Positions 8,346 to 17,562 of a stretch of DNA of 32,344 nt are shown piece by piece. The position numbers and the translations under genes are program-made. Origin of the DNA: Auritidibacter sp. Marseille-P8566. Its GTDB lineage: Bacteria > Actinomycetota > Actinomycetes > Actinomycetales > Microbacteriaceae. The number at the start of each line of letters is the position of its first letter. The stretch's first letter is position 1. The DNA is taken from positions 1 through 32,344 of the forward strand of contig CAMAQN010000008.1 of the NCBI GenBank assembly GCA_945860535.1. Direction: 5' to 3'. The notes beneath the pieces were generated by a model. The model saw nothing but the letters and a program-made list of their open reading frames with translations, searched no databases and was not told the DNA's origin.

Positions 8346-8573
8346 CTATAGACCAGGCCTTGAAGATGTGTGCCAGTTTGATGCCATGTCGCCTCGCAAA
8401 ACGCTCTGGCCTTTGTGCCAAGAGGAACTTGGCTTACCCAAAGCAATTCGACCAAGTCTGCGGGATTCCAAAATAGCTGCCGTGACAACCGCAACTGCCG
8501 CTGCCTGATCCTCAGCATCGCCGCCGGTGACAGTAAGCAATTGCTGAATTTCTTCTTCCGAATAGATCTTCAT
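8346..8573 (-). CDS. Acyl-CoA carboxylase epsilon subunit
   Basis: This is a small (75 aa) accessory subunit found in actinobacterial acyl-CoA carboxylases, where it tightens association of alpha and beta subunits. The sequence shows an acidic N-terminus (Y-S-E-E-E-I), a hydrophobic helix with the AVAVVTAAI pattern expected of AccE, and a tail rich in Ser, Trp and Arg with a W-x-x-x-x-x-x-x-R spacing. Primary conservation in this family is low, so position is the stronger evidence: its ATG overlaps the TAA of the beta-subunit gene by one base (TAATG), the usual accD-accE coupling. Its 3' end faces the 332-bp spacer. Small overlapping frames on the opposite strand here are not supported. Confidence 0.8.
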   Translation of the reverse strand: MKIYSEEEIQQLLTVTGGDAEDQAAAVAVVTAAILESRRLGRIALGKPSSSWHKGQSVLRGDMASNWHTSSRPGL

Positions 8574-10162
8574 TACAGCGGGATGTTTCCGTGCTTTTTC
8601 GGAGGCAAGCTCGCTCGCTTGGTCTTTAGCGCTCTCAGCGAGCGAATTACTGCGGTTCTGGTCGCGGCCGGTTCGATAATGCCATCAAGTTCACCGCGCT
8701 CTGCCGCTAGGAAAGGGCTGGCAACGTTGTAGGTGTACTCCTTGGCTAGTTGGTCTCGAACCTTTGCGATATCTAGACCCTGCTCTTCTGCCTCGCGGAT
8801 CTTGTCGCGGAACAAAATGTTTACTGCTCCCTGTCCACCCATTACTGCGATTTCTGCGGTTGGCCAGGCAAGGTTGATGTCCGCTCCAAGCTGCTTGGAA
8901 CCCATAACGATGTAAGCGCCACCGTAAGCCTTGCGAGTGATTACGGTAACCAGAGGAACGGTTGCTTCGGCGTATGCGTACAGCAACTTGGCACCGCGAC
9001 GAATCACACCTGCCCACTCCTGGTCGGTGCCAGGAAGGTAGCCGGGCACATCGACCAGGGTCAGAATTGGAATCGAGAAGGCGTCGCAGAACCTGACAAA
9101 TCGAGCTGCCTTTTCACCGGCATCGATGTTCAAGGTTCCCGCCATTTGCTTTGGTTGGTTGGCCACAATTCCAACGCTGGAGCCATCGATTCGAGCAAAG
9201 CCGATGAGGATGTTTGGTGCGTATAGCGGCTGCACCTCTAGGAATTCACCCTCGTCGACAAGTGCCTCAATGATGGTGTGCATGTCATATGGCTGGTTTG
9301 GAGAATCCGGAATGATGGTGTTGAGCTTGAGGTCCGCTTCGGTAATTTCGAGCTCGGTCTCAGACTGGTAAGTGACGGTTTCAGACAGGTTGTTCTCCGG
9401 CAAAAAGCCAATCAGGGACTTTACGTAGTCGAGTGCATCAGCCTCATCGTCGGCTAGATAGTGAGCAACACCGGAGGTTTCGTTGTGGGTGCGAGCACCA
9501 CCGAGTTCCTCCATGCCAACGTCTTCGCCGGTTACGGTCTTGATCACATCTGGCCCGGTCACAAACATGTTCGAAGTCTTATCAACCATGATCACAAAGT
9601 CGGTCAGCGCTGGGGAGTAAACCGCACCACCGGCAGCCGGACCCATGATGATCGAAATCTGAGGGATAACTCCAGATGCCATGGTGTTTAGCCTAAAAAT
9701 CTCACCGTATTTTCCGAGTGCGATAACGCCCTCTTGAATACGAGCACCACCGGAATCAAGCATTCCGATCAAAGGAACACCGGTCTTGATTGCAAGTTCC
9801 ATGATCTTGATGATCTTGTTTCCCGCGGTCTCACCAAGTGAGCCACCAAAGACCGTGAAGTCTTGAGAGTAAACCGCCACCTGACGGCCGTGAATGGTGC
9901 CAATTCCGGTAACAACCGAGTCGCCATAAGGACGCCTGGCGTCCATTCCAAAAGCGGTCGAGCGGTGCCGAACGTATTCATCAACCTCAACGAAACTGCC
10001 AGCATCAAGCAACATCTCAATTCGTTCGCGAGCGGTGTTTTTACCCTTGGCGTGCTGCTTCTCCTTGGCGTTGTCACCCGCGCTGACCACAGCCTCGTGG
10101 TAACGAGCCTTTAGATCGGCAAGTTTGCCAGCGGTGGTGGAAAGGTCAGGGGTCTCGGACAC
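8573..10162 (-). CDS. Acyl-CoA carboxylase beta subunit (carboxyltransferase)
   Basis: This subunit transfers the carboxyl group from biotin to an acyl-CoA. It is 529 aa of crotonase-fold carboxyltransferase in two halves. Visible are [15 protein letters not shown], the first-half oxyanion region ([10 protein letters not shown]), the [14 protein letters not shown] segment, and in the second half [16 protein letters not shown] followed by [14 protein letters not shown]. These are hallmarks of the AccD5/PccB group, which accept propionyl- and often acetyl-CoA. The start is GTG 10160-10162 with a good AAGGAGAA ribosome site. It overlaps the epsilon subunit gene by one base and is divergent from biotin ligase across about 127 bp containing a repeated 11-mer. 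The preferred acyl-CoA cannot be fixed by reading alone. Confidence 0.95.
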   Translation of the reverse strand: MSETPDLSTTAGKLADLKARYHEAVVSAGDNAKEKQHAKGKNTARERIEMLLDAGSFVEVDEYVRHRSTAFGMDARRPYGDSVVTGIGTIHGRQVAVYSQDFTVFGGSLGETAGNKIIKIMELAIKTGVPLIGMLDSGGARIQEGVIALGKYGEIFRLNTMASGVIPQISIIMGPAAGGAVYSPALTDFVIMVDKTSNMFVTGPDVIKTVTGEDVGMEELGGARTHNETSGVAHYLADDEADALDYVKSLIGFLPENNLSETVTYQSETELEITEADLKLNTIIPDSPNQPYDMHTIIEALVDEGEFLEVQPLYAPNILIGFARIDGSSVGIVANQPKQMAGTLNIDAGEKAARFVRFCDAFSIPILTLVDVPGYLPGTDQEWAGVIRRGAKLLYAYAEATVPLVTVITRKAYGGAYIVMGSKQLGADINLAWPTAEIAVMGGQGAVNILFRDKIREAEEQGLDIAKVRDQLAKEYTYNVASPFLAAERGELDGIIEPAATRTAVIRSLRALKTKRASLPPKKHGNIPL

Positions 10163-10220
10163 AAATTCTCCTTAGGTGCTTGCCTACTTTATCCAGCTTC
10201 TAGGCAGTACTACTTGAACA

Positions 10221-10263
10221 ATACCTACAAGCAAACGCCAAATTCATCGTAGATACCTACAAG
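10221..10263. promoter_or_regulatory. Divergent control region with an 11-bp direct repeat
   Basis: ATACCTACAAG occurs exactly at 10221-10231 and again at 10253-10263 (32 bp apart), between the divergent carboxyltransferase and biotin ligase genes. A TAGATA box at 10250-10255 could be the -10 of the ligase gene and touches the second copy. The repeat is a candidate operator for a regulator of biotin or fatty acid supply; the ligase itself has no DNA-binding domain. Confidence 0.4.
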
Positions 10264-10289
10264 TTTGCCGGTTGCGCTACGGTTTTAGG

Positions 10290-11033
10290 GTGTCCCTACC
10301 TCAAACCGCCTCGGTCGTAAACCGGCTAATCGAGCTCGATACGGTCGACTCCACCAACTTAGAACTGGCGCGCAGGCTTCAAACTGACCAGCTAGAGAAC
10401 TTCAGCCTGGTGGTTAGTCACTGCCAAACCGCAGGCATGGGTCGCCTAGGTCGGGCCTGGGTATCTGAACCCGGGTCGAGCATTTCTGCTTCTCTGTACC
10501 TGAACTCAAAGCACACCGAGGAACTGGGCTGGGCAACCTTGATTGCCGCAGTGTCAATCAGATCCGCGATTGCGCAGCTGGTGAGTCATGAGGTTTTGGT
10601 CAAGTGGCCAAATGACGTGCTGGTCGATGGCAAAAAAATCAGCGGAATCCTGGCGCAGATTCAGCCGGATGGTTCATTGATTTTGGGATTTGGCATAAAC
10701 CTAAAGGCCCAGCAAGGTGCTCCGGAAACCGCCACCGCACTAGATCTTTTGGGCGTCGACAAATCCTTCGATGAGGTTTTGCATGCTGTGGTGCGCAACT
10801 TCCGAGTGCGATGGGCGATCTTTGAGGCTGACCCGCAGGTTGCAATCACAAAGACCAGAGGCGAATTACTTGAGGCTTCCGCAACTCTAGGAAAGAGTGT
10901 TCGCGCTGAACTTCCTGGCGGTGGCGAGGTGTTTGGAGTGGCCAAGGACATAGATCGCGAAGGCCGTTTGGTTATTCATACCCCGGAACCAGTCGTGGTG
11001 TCAGCCGCTGACGTCTGGCATCTGCGAAACTAG
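10290..11033 (+). CDS. birA: Biotin--[acetyl-CoA-carboxylase] ligase
   Basis: This enzyme makes biotinyl-5'-AMP and transfers biotin to the BCCP lysine, here most likely that of the alpha subunit encoded at 4374-6146. It is the ligase-only form (about 247 aa) without the N-terminal helix-turn-helix of the E. coli protein, so it should not repress transcription. Motifs are DSTNLELAR, the biotin-AMP loop GMGRLGRAW, KWPNDVLVDGKKISGILAQ and FGINL, followed by the small SH3-like C-terminal domain (LGKSVRAELPGG to GRLVI). The loop has Met where many enzymes have the first Arg of GRGRxG; the later Arg is kept. GTG 10290 fits family N-termini best; TTG 10272 is an in-frame alternative. Neither has a Shine-Dalgarno sequence. 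Confidence 0.9.
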   Translation: MSLPQTASVVNRLIELDTVDSTNLELARRLQTDQLENFSLVVSHCQTAGMGRLGRAWVSEPGSSISASLYLNSKHTEELGWATLIAAVSIRSAIAQLVSHEVLVKWPNDVLVDGKKISGILAQIQPDGSLILGFGINLKAQQGAPETATALDLLGVDKSFDEVLHAVVRNFRVRWAIFEADPQVAITKTRGELLEASATLGKSVRAELPGGGEVFGVAKDIDREGRLVIHTPEPVVVSAADVWHLRN

Positions 11034-11052
11034 AGCCCTGAAAGAGGTGGGC

Positions 11053-12177
11053 ATGCCAGTTGTTGGAGTAATAGGAGCTGGTCAGCTTGCCCGCATGATG
11101 CAACCGGCCGCAATTGCTCTGGGGATTGGCATCAAAGTATTTGCAGAGAGCAATGACTCTTCCGCGCACCAGGCAGTAACCAAGGTTGGCGACATAAATG
11201 ATTTTGCCCAACTGCTCGAATTCGCAAAAACTGTCGATGTAATCACCTTCGATCACGAGCACGTTCCAACCGCAATTCTGGAGCAGCTAGAGACCGCCGG
11301 TGTGAGTGTTCGTCCAGGCCCAACTGCCCTAAAGCATGCTCAAAATAAGCTCACAATGCGCCGCAAGCTCGCCGAACTTGGACTACCCCAACCGATTTGG
11401 CAGGCAGCAAAAACCGAATCCGACATTGCGAACTTTTTGCAAAATCACGGCCCCAAGATTGTGGTGAAAACTCCAATTGGTGGTTATGACGGCAAGGGTG
11501 TTCGAGTCGTATCTGATATCGCAGATGTTCGCGATTGGCTTCAAAACATCTCGCAATTTGGCGGTGAGCTGTTACTTGAGGAAAAGGTTGATTTCGTTAC
11601 TGAACTGGCTCAACTATCGGCGCGAAGCCCCAGTGGCGAGTTCAACGCTTGGCCGCTGGTGGAAACTCATCAGCAAGCTGGAGTCTGCGCTGAGGTGATT
11701 GCCCCCGCGCCAGAATCCGCCCTGCACCCCCAGGCGTTGAGCATCGCAAAGCAAATTTCCGATGGCCTCGGCGTCGTTGGAGTCATGGCCGTAGAGCTAT
11801 TTAGGGCCAGAAATGGCGAGATTTTAGTCAACGAACTTGCGATGCGACCGCACAATTCCGGCCACTTCTCGATCGACGCATCGATCACATCGCAGTTTGA
11901 ACAGCACCTAAGAGCGGTCTTGGATCTGCCACTTGGCGCGACCAGCGGCACCTCAAATTTTGCGGTGATGATCAACCTGTTGGGTGTCGATTCAGAAAAT
12001 GACTTTGTCCAGCATTACCCAAAGGCTATGGAGCGATTCCCGCAGGTGAAATTCCACTTGTATGAAAAAGCTCCGAGACCAGGCCGCAAGATGGGCCACC
12101 TAACGCTGCAGGGAAATGATCTAGATCAACTGCTGGCAGATGGCCGTGCCTGCAGAGATTTGCTTTACAACCGCTAA
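11053..12177 (+). CDS. purK: N5-carboxyaminoimidazole ribonucleotide synthase
   Basis: This ATP-grasp enzyme uses ATP and bicarbonate to make N5-CAIR from AIR in de novo purine synthesis. It is 374 aa from ATG 11053, which has an AAAGAGGTGG ribosome site at the right distance; the GTG at 11047 lies inside that site. Visible are GAGQLARMM near the N-terminus, a TFDHEHV segment, KTPIGGYDGKGVRVV (glycine-rich ATP loop), LLEEKVDF, and NELAMRPHNSGHFSID before the C-terminal domain. PurE follows after 20 bp and performs the next step, so the two are an operon. It begins about 20 bp after biotin ligase and may share its transcript. Confidence 0.95.
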   Translation: MPVVGVIGAGQLARMMQPAAIALGIGIKVFAESNDSSAHQAVTKVGDINDFAQLLEFAKTVDVITFDHEHVPTAILEQLETAGVSVRPGPTALKHAQNKLTMRRKLAELGLPQPIWQAAKTESDIANFLQNHGPKIVVKTPIGGYDGKGVRVVSDIADVRDWLQNISQFGGELLLEEKVDFVTELAQLSARSPSGEFNAWPLVETHQQAGVCAEVIAPAPESALHPQALSIAKQISDGLGVVGVMAVELFRARNGEILVNELAMRPHNSGHFSIDASITSQFEQHLRAVLDLPLGATSGTSNFAVMINLLGVDSENDFVQHYPKAMERFPQVKFHLYEKAPRPGRKMGHLTLQGNDLDQLLADGRACRDLLYNR

Positions 12178-12197
12178 ATTGACCCTGGGAGGTTGCA

Positions 12198-12686
12198 ATG
12201 AAGACTGTCGCAATAGTCATGGGATCTGATTCCGACTGGCGAATTTTGGAGGATGCCGCGCTCACTCTCAAGGAGTTTGGTGTCGAGCACGAGGTCGAGG
12301 TGCTCAGTGCTCACCGCACCCCAGAGCGCATGATTGAGTGGGGCAAAGCCGCCGCCGATCGAGGCGTGAAGGTGGTTATCGCTGGAGCCGGTGGCGCAGC
12401 CCACCTACCCGGCATGCTTGCCTCTGTGACCTCACTGCCCGTTATTGGAGTCCCGGTTGCGCTCAGCCAGTTAGACGGCATGGACTCGCTGCTGTCGATA
12501 GTTCAGATGCCAGCGGGTGTTCCGGTGGCAACGGTCTCAATCGACGGTGCTAAGAATGCCGCACTTTTGGCGGTACGAATTCTTGCGGCTCACGATCCAG
12601 CATTGCGCGTCCAACTCGATGCCCACCGGGTGGATTTAGCAAACACGGTGGAGATCAAAAACAACAACCTCAAGAACAGCCTCTAA
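12198..12686 (+). CDS. purE: N5-carboxyaminoimidazole ribonucleotide mutase
   Basis: Class I PurE moves the carboxylate of N5-CAIR to C4, giving CAIR. It is 162 aa, normal for the class. Family motifs run in order: [35 protein letters not shown], and the [22 protein letters not shown] helix. The ATG has a GGGAGG ribosome site 5 bp upstream and lies 20 bp after purK. The stop codon sits inside the first copy of an imperfect 20-bp direct repeat (12682-12701). Confidence 0.96.
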   Translation: MKTVAIVMGSDSDWRILEDAALTLKEFGVEHEVEVLSAHRTPERMIEWGKAAADRGVKVVIAGAGGAAHLPGMLASVTSLPVIGVPVALSQLDGMDSLLSIVQMPAGVPVATVSIDGAKNAALLAVRILAAHDPALRVQLDAHRVDLANTVEIKNNNLKNSL

Positions 12687-12746
12687 GCCCAGCAATTTAG
12701 GCCATACCGCTTGTTGCTCAGGGTTTTCTAAGCCAAGCAACCTAGG
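12682..12746. repeat. Imperfect 20-bp direct repeat between purE and the lipoprotein gene
   Basis: Copies at 12682-12701 and 12727-12746 both fit TCTAAGCC-n-AGCAA-nn-TAGG, agreeing at 17 of 20 positions with a 45-bp period. The first includes the purE stop codon. GTTGCT (12713-12718) and AGCAAC (12736-12741) could also pair as a small hairpin. The role is unknown: an operator pair, a terminator relic, or a short duplication. Confidence 0.5.
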
Positions 12747-12770
12747 GTTGAAAGCGTTTGGAGGTGAGGC

Positions 12771-13283
12771 ATGCGCATTTTCGCGAGAACTTTGGCGGTC
12801 GCAGCAGTTTTGCTCACCCTGACCGGCTGCAGCATCTTTTACCCAAACTGGGGTGCAACGTCTCTGCCAGAGCCGGTTACCGAATCACAGACTGTTTCGC
12901 CTGAAGTGACTGTCGCGCCTGAAGAGACTGCGACTACTGAAGAGACTCCGACTCCAGAGGAAACCAAAGAACCAATCGTTCGCAAAGAGATTTCGGTCGA
13001 GATCATCATGGCTGTTCCAGAGCCTGCGATTGGAGTCTTTACTGTTGTGGCAAGGATTCCTAGCTTGAGTGAGTCCGGCGGCAAGTGCATCTTTAAGTAC
13101 CTCGGCAATGGCGTCACCAAAACCATGGAAGTCAAGGCCGAGCCAAGCAGTGACTACACCCAGTGCTTCCCAATCGAATTCCCATTGAAAGATCTGCCTT
13201 CCGGCAATGGGGTGGTGACCGTTAGCTATGAATCCGAGGGGCACTTTGGGATATCCGCCCCAACCTCGGTGGTGATTGGCTAA
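12771..13283 (+). CDS. Predicted secreted lipoprotein, function unknown
   Basis: The protein is 170 aa. A basic start and hydrophobic core lead to the lipobox LTGC with Cys20, so it should be lipid-anchored outside the membrane. Residues about 35-70 are a flexible Thr/Glu/Pro-rich tether (repeated E-E-T, T-P-E-E). The rest (about 75-170) is a small beta-rich domain with two cysteines (near C-I-F-K and Q-C-F-P) that could form a disulfide; I do not recognise it. It has a good GGAGGTGAGG ribosome site. Its TAA overlaps the ATG of the LysM protein by one base, so the two are translationally coupled and probably work together at the cell surface. Confidence 0.8.
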   Translation: MRIFARTLAVAAVLLTLTGCSIFYPNWGATSLPEPVTESQTVSPEVTVAPEETATTEETPTPEETKEPIVRKEISVEIIMAVPEPAIGVFTVVARIPSLSESGGKCIFKYLGNGVTKTMEVKAEPSSDYTQCFPIEFPLKDLPSGNGVVTVSYESEGHFGISAPTSVVIG

Positions 13284-16183
13284 TGCGCAAAATTTTCGGC
13301 ATCTTCTCGGCCATTGCGCTTATTGCAGCGAGCTTGGTAGTTCATCCGACAGTCCAATCTCCAGCGGAGGCTGCCCCATCGGCTAGCACCTTTGACCCGG
13401 GTTTGATTGTCAGCGACAGCGTTTTCTACGACTTCGGAACTATGACCGTGCCACAAATTCAAGCGTTTTTAGACTCCAGGGTTTCGGACTGTCGGGCGAC
13501 AAATCCAGCTATCGACTGTCTAAAAAACATCAAGGTCGATATCCCAGAAACTCCCGCCACTGGCCCAACTGAGGTTGGTTCCTGTAAGGCAATCGCAGCT
13601 AAAGCTGGAGCTAGCGCAGCCGATGTGATTCACGCCATTTCTAATGCGTGTGGCATAAACCCGAAAGTATTTATCGTCACCTTGCAAAAAGAGCAGGCAC
13701 TTGTTACCTCCACCAAGCCAACCGAATACATGTATCGCGCAGCCATGGGCTTTGGCTGTCCAGACAGCGACCCCGGCATTTGCGGCAAGGTGTTCACCGG
13801 CTTGTTCAACCAGCTCTACAAGGCAGCCAGACAGTTCCGCTGGTATGGAAACCCTGCTGGGTCATTCACCTACTGGAAGCCTGGCCGCACCGTTGCGATG
13901 AGATTTAATCCAAAGGCCTCCTGTGGCACCAAGAGTTTTGAACTCAAAAGCCAAGCCACCGCAAACCTTTATTACTACACGCCATACACCCCAAATGAGG
14001 CGGCGCTAAACAACCTCTACGGTTCCGGTGACTCCTGCTCGGCTTACGGAAATAGAAACTTCTGGCGTTTTTTCCACGACTGGTTCGGCTCTCCCATCGG
14101 TGGCAGTTACCTATTGAAATCCAGCACCAGCGAAACCTACTTGATTGTCGACAATCTCAGGTATCGAGTATCAGACACCAGGCTTTTGGCGTCCGTTCGA
14201 CCGCTTGGCCCACAGGGTGAAATCTCGCAGGCATACCTTGAGAGTTTTGAGAATAAGGGCGATTTATCTCAGCTGGTGAAGCGCGCCAGCACGACTGAGT
14301 TTTGGCTTTTGGTTGATGGCAAGCGCTACTCGCTTACTGACTGCAACCTTGCCAAGCAGTACGGCCTCAACTGTGATCTCGCCACCAGCCTTACCGAAGC
14401 TCAACTGAGCCTGTTTATTCAAGGCGGAGCGCTAACGCGTTTGGTGCTGACCCCCGAGGGTGCAAAGTTTTGGATCGAAAACGGCACCCGTCGCGCTGTG
14501 GTTGACGACTTGGCTTTGAACTCGGTTGGTGGCCAGAGCATCAGCTCAAGTCCATTGGTTATCGAGCAGGTTATGTCGTTGCTGCCTGGTGAACCCCTGG
14601 CCAGCGACCTCACTGTGTTTGGGCTGACCGAAACAGATGACGTTGCTGTGGCGTTTGGTGGAAAGAGTTATCGCATCTCGGCTTCGCTTGCGAGTTCGAT
14701 TGGGCTGAGTAAGTTCTTCACGGTCTCCAAGGTGGAGATTGATCAGTTGCTGGTGGCCACCAGTTCTGGAATTGTGCGCGGTTTTGTTGCAAGCCCTGCC
14801 GGCCAGAACTTTGTGCTTACCGAGAATGGAAAGTTGCCGGTTGTAGATCCAGCGAACTGGACCACTCAGGTAAGCACATTGCCGGATGCGCTAATCAACA
14901 AATTCCCTACCGTAAACGGGTCACTAGCAGCCCCCGCAGTTGTCACCAGCGCTGGTAACAAACTCTCCTACTTTGTGCAGAGCGCTCAGCGGCGCGCGGT
15001 CGCCGATAAGTCAATGACCGATAGATTCCTGAACCTGCTTGCCCAGCCAAAGGCAATCACGTTGCCGCTTTCAGCAATCAATACTGTTGAGAGCGTCGGT
15101 AATGGATTAGCCCCAGGCTCTTTGGTCAAGGCCAGTGGCAACAGCACCATCTACCTGGTGGATGACCTCACCCGCAAGGTCAAGCTGGCCTCCGAGGACC
15201 ACGCCAAAAATGTCTCCGACTCCAAGATATTTAACATCGACAAATCAGAGCTGTCCAAGCTTCAGACCAGGACTGGATTCACGACCATCAAGGTGCAGTG
15301 CGATGGCTCCACCTACCTAATTGATCGCGGCACGCTTTACCCAATCTCCGCCGGCGGAGCTGAGGAGTTCCCGGGGAAGCCATTCCCACTAGCAGTCTCC
15401 ACCTGCGCAGGTCTAAAGGTTGCAAGTAAGCCGGTCGGGCAGTTCCTCAGAGACGCCAAGGGTGGACTGTTCTTCGTTGAAAACGGAACCAGAAGCAAAA
15501 TCAAGAACTGGGCTCAGTTCGCAAGTCTCAGGGGTGAAGGCCCAGGTTACATCGAGGCATCTGACTACTTCGCTGCCAAGGTTCCAGCCAGCGGCACAGC
15601 TCCTGCGACCGCAGTTCTCGCATCCCTAGAAAACACCCCAACCGGAGTCTTTGAAGACTTCACCTTCTTGGGATCGGTGCCAGTTGTCACGACCCCAACT
15701 ACTTCGCCAACGCCAAAACCCACGAGTTCGGCAACAGCTTCTCCTAAGCCAACAACGACGCCCAAGCCAACCAGTTCGGCAACGGCATCCCCTAAGCCAA
15801 CACCTACTCCAACGGCGAGCCCAAAACCAACCAGCTCACCAACTGCCTCGGCTTCTGTCAGCTACAAAGTGGTATCGGGAGACACGCTTGGGTCGATTGC
15901 AACCAAGTTCGGTGTGACGGTGGCGAGAATCCAGGCTGCTAATTCTTTGGGCACATCGACGGTAATCAAGATCGGTCAGGTCTTGAAAATCCCGACCTCC
16001 GCAACGACTTCTCCCGCAGTCACCACATCACCGGTGGTTAAGACCTACACGGTGAAATCGGGCGACACATTGTGGGGGATTGCTTCCAAGCTCGGAGTCA
16101 GTGCCACTGCGCTTGCTTCGTTGAATGGCATCACGAACGCCAACCTGCTAAAGGTTGGTCAGGTGTTAAAGATTCCTAGCTAG
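13283..16183 (+). CDS. Secreted cell-wall protein: lysozyme-like N-domain, tandem repeats, two LysM domains
   Basis: The protein is 966 aa. A signal peptide (residues 1 to about 31, ending near A-E-A-A) is followed by a cysteine-containing domain (about 45-270) with [13 protein letters not shown], a helix resembling the catalytic-Glu helix of lysozyme-fold hydrolases. Similar actinobacterial domains are often labelled hemagglutinin. Residues about 275-795 hold roughly nine divergent 50-60-residue repeats, each with an aromatic-LVDxGxRxxVxD-like strand pair (for example [54 protein letters not shown]). A Pro/Thr/Ser/Lys linker (802-860) leads to LysM domains at 861-904 and 922-966 (each VxSGDTLxxIA), which bind peptidoglycan. 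It is coupled to the upstream lipoprotein and its stop overlaps galE. Wall attachment is well supported; hydrolase activity is inference. Confidence 0.85.
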   Translation: MRKIFGIFSAIALIAASLVVHPTVQSPAEAAPSASTFDPGLIVSDSVFYDFGTMTVPQIQAFLDSRVSDCRATNPAIDCLKNIKVDIPETPATGPTEVGSCKAIAAKAGASAADVIHAISNACGINPKVFIVTLQKEQALVTSTKPTEYMYRAAMGFGCPDSDPGICGKVFTGLFNQLYKAARQFRWYGNPAGSFTYWKPGRTVAMRFNPKASCGTKSFELKSQATANLYYYTPYTPNEAALNNLYGSGDSCSAYGNRNFWRFFHDWFGSPIGGSYLLKSSTSETYLIVDNLRYRVSDTRLLASVRPLGPQGEISQAYLESFENKGDLSQLVKRASTTEFWLLVDGKRYSLTDCNLAKQYGLNCDLATSLTEAQLSLFIQGGALTRLVLTPEGAKFWIENGTRRAVVDDLALNSVGGQSISSSPLVIEQVMSLLPGEPLASDLTVFGLTETDDVAVAFGGKSYRISASLASSIGLSKFFTVSKVEIDQLLVATSSGIVRGFVASPAGQNFVLTENGKLPVVDPANWTTQVSTLPDALINKFPTVNGSLAAPAVVTSAGNKLSYFVQSAQRRAVADKSMTDRFLNLLAQPKAITLPLSAINTVESVGNGLAPGSLVKASGNSTIYLVDDLTRKVKLASEDHAKNVSDSKIFNIDKSELSKLQTRTGFTTIKVQCDGSTYLIDRGTLYPISAGGAEEFPGKPFPLAVSTCAGLKVASKPVGQFLRDAKGGLFFVENGTRSKIKNWAQFASLRGEGPGYIEASDYFAAKVPASGTAPATAVLASLENTPTGVFEDFTFLGSVPVVTTPTTSPTPKPTSSATASPKPTTTPKPTSSATASPKPTPTPTASPKPTSSPTASASVSYKVVSGDTLGSIATKFGVTVARIQAANSLGTSTVIKIGQVLKIPTSATTSPAVTTSPVVKTYTVKSGDTLWGIASKLGVSATALASLNGITNANLLKVGQVLKIPS
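15686..15862 (+). repeat. Pro/Thr/Ser/Lys linker-coding repeats
   Basis: These bases encode a low-complexity wall-spanning linker in which the unit [13 protein letters not shown] occurs twice nearly unchanged, with shorter relatives around it. The DNA copies share long identical runs, so length variation by slippage or recombination between strains is possible. Confidence 0.75.
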
Positions 16184-17126
16184 CATCCCAAGCGGACTGG
16201 ACGATAGCTGCCAAATCGTGCTTAGTTCTAAAGCCAAGTGATTCTTCAATGCGAGTCACATCGGCCACTAAGCGCGGAGGGTCTCCAGCGCGGCGCTCGC
16301 CGATACCAACTTCAAAATCAATGCCACTGGCAATCTTTAGAGCATCCAAAACCTCAATGACCGAGGCGCCGATTCCGGTGCCGACATTGAAGGTGCTGAA
16401 CTCCTGGACTTCGCCAACTAGGTAATCCACTGCCGCTAGGTGAGCAAGTGCTAGGTCTTCGACGTGGACATAGTCGCGAATGCAGCTGCCGTCCGGAGTT
16501 GGGTAATCAGTGCCAAACACCACCGGCGCTTTGCCAGCCTTGACCGCATTGATTGCAATCGGAATCAAGTTCAGCGCTGCGGTGTCAGCAAGATCCGCAG
16601 CCCCTGCACCAGCGACGTTGAAGTAGCGAAGATTGACGCCCCTAAGGCCCCAAACCGAAGCATTTTTAACCATTAGCTCTCCAATGAGCTTGGTTTGGCC
16701 ATACGGATTGATTGGCACCCCTGGGTAATCCTCGGAAACCTTGTCAACATCCGGCATGCCGTAAGTGGCCGCAGAAGATGAGAAGACCAGCGACTTGAGC
16801 TGGGCTTCGCGCATTGCAAGCAGCAAATTTGCTAAACCACCCAAGTTTTCTAGGAAATATTCCTCGGGTTTTTGAACTGATTCGCCAACCTGTTTTCTAG
16901 CGGCGAGGTGGATCACAGAGTCGAACTGGTGCTGCTTCATTAGCTTCACCAGTAGTTCCGGGGCATCCGCAGAAGCTAGTTCAAGCTCGACAATTGGGCA
17001 GCTAATCCGCGCCAAAAGGCCTGTCGAGAGGTTATCCACCACGACGCAAGTGTGTCCTGCAGCCTCGGCAGCCCGAACAACGTGAGAACCGATGTAGCCT
17101 GCGCCACCTGTCACCAATAACTTCAT
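16176..17126 (-). CDS. galE: UDP-glucose 4-epimerase
   Basis: This is an extended short-chain dehydrogenase of 316 aa that interconverts UDP-glucose and UDP-galactose with bound NAD, feeding galactose into wall polysaccharides or the Leloir route. Visible are GGAGYIG (7-13), VDNLSTG (30-36), [19 protein letters not shown] with the catalytic Ser, and the YxxxK pair Tyr142/Lys146 in NPYGQTK, followed by [12 protein letters not shown]. It is slightly shorter than the E. coli enzyme, as is usual in actinobacteria. The ATG follows a TTTAGGT tract. It is divergent from whiB across 124 bp and convergent with the LysM gene, whose stop it overlaps by 8 bp. Related UDP-sugar epimerases are possible, but the motifs favour GalE. 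Confidence 0.9.
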   Translation of the reverse strand: MKLLVTGGAGYIGSHVVRAAEAAGHTCVVVDNLSTGLLARISCPIVELELASADAPELLVKLMKQHQFDSVIHLAARKQVGESVQKPEEYFLENLGGLANLLLAMREAQLKSLVFSSSAATYGMPDVDKVSEDYPGVPINPYGQTKLIGELMVKNASVWGLRGVNLRYFNVAGAGAADLADTAALNLIPIAINAVKAGKAPVVFGTDYPTPDGSCIRDYVHVEDLALAHLAAVDYLVGEVQEFSTFNVGTGIGASVIEVLDALKIASGIDFEVGIGERRAGDPPRLVADVTRIEESLGFRTKHDLAAIVQSAWDAS

Positions 17127-17184
17127 ACCTAAAGGTTATCGTGACGCTTTATTAACAATTTACTAATGAGGCATTAAATACAAC

Positions 17185-17220
17185 TTGACAAGGGCATAAT
17201 TACACCGATGTAATTACATC
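17185..17220 (+). promoter_or_regulatory. whiB promoter with an overlapping palindrome
   Basis: TTGACA at 17185-17190 is a perfect -35; TGTAAT at 17209-17214 is a good -10 with an 18-bp spacer. The -10 is embedded in the perfect 14-bp palindrome GATGTAATTACATC (17207-17220). A near copy of its right half, TAATTACACC, lies at 17197-17206, so TAATTACAYC occurs twice with a 14-bp period. The arrangement suggests control by a dimeric regulator. Confidence 0.7.
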
Positions 17221-17250
17221 ATCGAGATTCACAAGGATTAGGGGTTAGGC

Positions 17251-17556
17251 ATGGAACAAAGAGGTCAGGTGCCTGCTAACTGGTTCGTCGACGTGCTCAA
17301 GCTTGGAGTTGCTGGAGCTTATGCAAATGGCGAGTCAGACCCATTAGCGTGGCAAGAAGACGCACTTTGCTCACAGACCGACCCAGAAGCCTTCTTCCCT
17401 GAAAAGGGTGGCTCTACTCGCGACGCCAAGCGTATTTGCGCACAGTGCACCGTAAAGAGCGAATGCTTGGAGTACGCACTAAAGAACGACGAGCGCTTCG
17501 GTATCTGGGGTGGCCTCAGCGAGCGCGAGCGTCGCCGTCTGCGCAAGCGCGCCTAA
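17251..17556 (+). CDS. WhiB-family regulator (WhiB2/WhmD-like)
   Basis: This is a small iron-sulfur transcription factor of 101 aa; WhiB-family proteins bind sigma factor and DNA, and the WhiB2/WhmD branch controls septation and cell division. Four cluster-ligating cysteines are present (Cys40, Cys63, Cys66, Cys72; C-x22-C-x2-C-x5-C), followed by the GIWGG turn (84-88) and a basic ERERRRLRKR tail for DNA contact. The branch is inferred from the neighbours, since M. tuberculosis whiB2 also lies near Rv3259 and manB. ATG 17251 follows an AAGGATTAGGGG tract. It has its own strong promoter. The downstream glycosyltransferase starts 6 bp after its stop. Confidence 0.93.
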   Translation: MEQRGQVPANWFVDVLKLGVAGAYANGESDPLAWQEDALCSQTDPEAFFPEKGGSTRDAKRICAQCTVKSECLEYALKNDERFGIWGGLSERERRRLRKRA

Positions 17557-17562
17557 GTCATC

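Noticed and set aside
8299-8508. 69-codon plus-strand frame at the start of which lies ATGGGGG
   Set aside because: It runs antisense to the well-supported epsilon subunit gene, has no ribosome site and no recognisable protein features.
10290-11033. Promiscuous biotin ligase suspected from the altered GRGRxG loop
   Set aside because: The Arg equivalent to E. coli Arg118 is still present (GMGRLG); only the earlier Arg is Met, so loss of biotinyl-AMP retention is not supported.
15686-15862. Repeats that might suggest a CRISPR-like or tandem DNA element
   Set aside because: The repeats are in frame and code for a Pro/Thr/Ser linker; there are no spacers of constant length.
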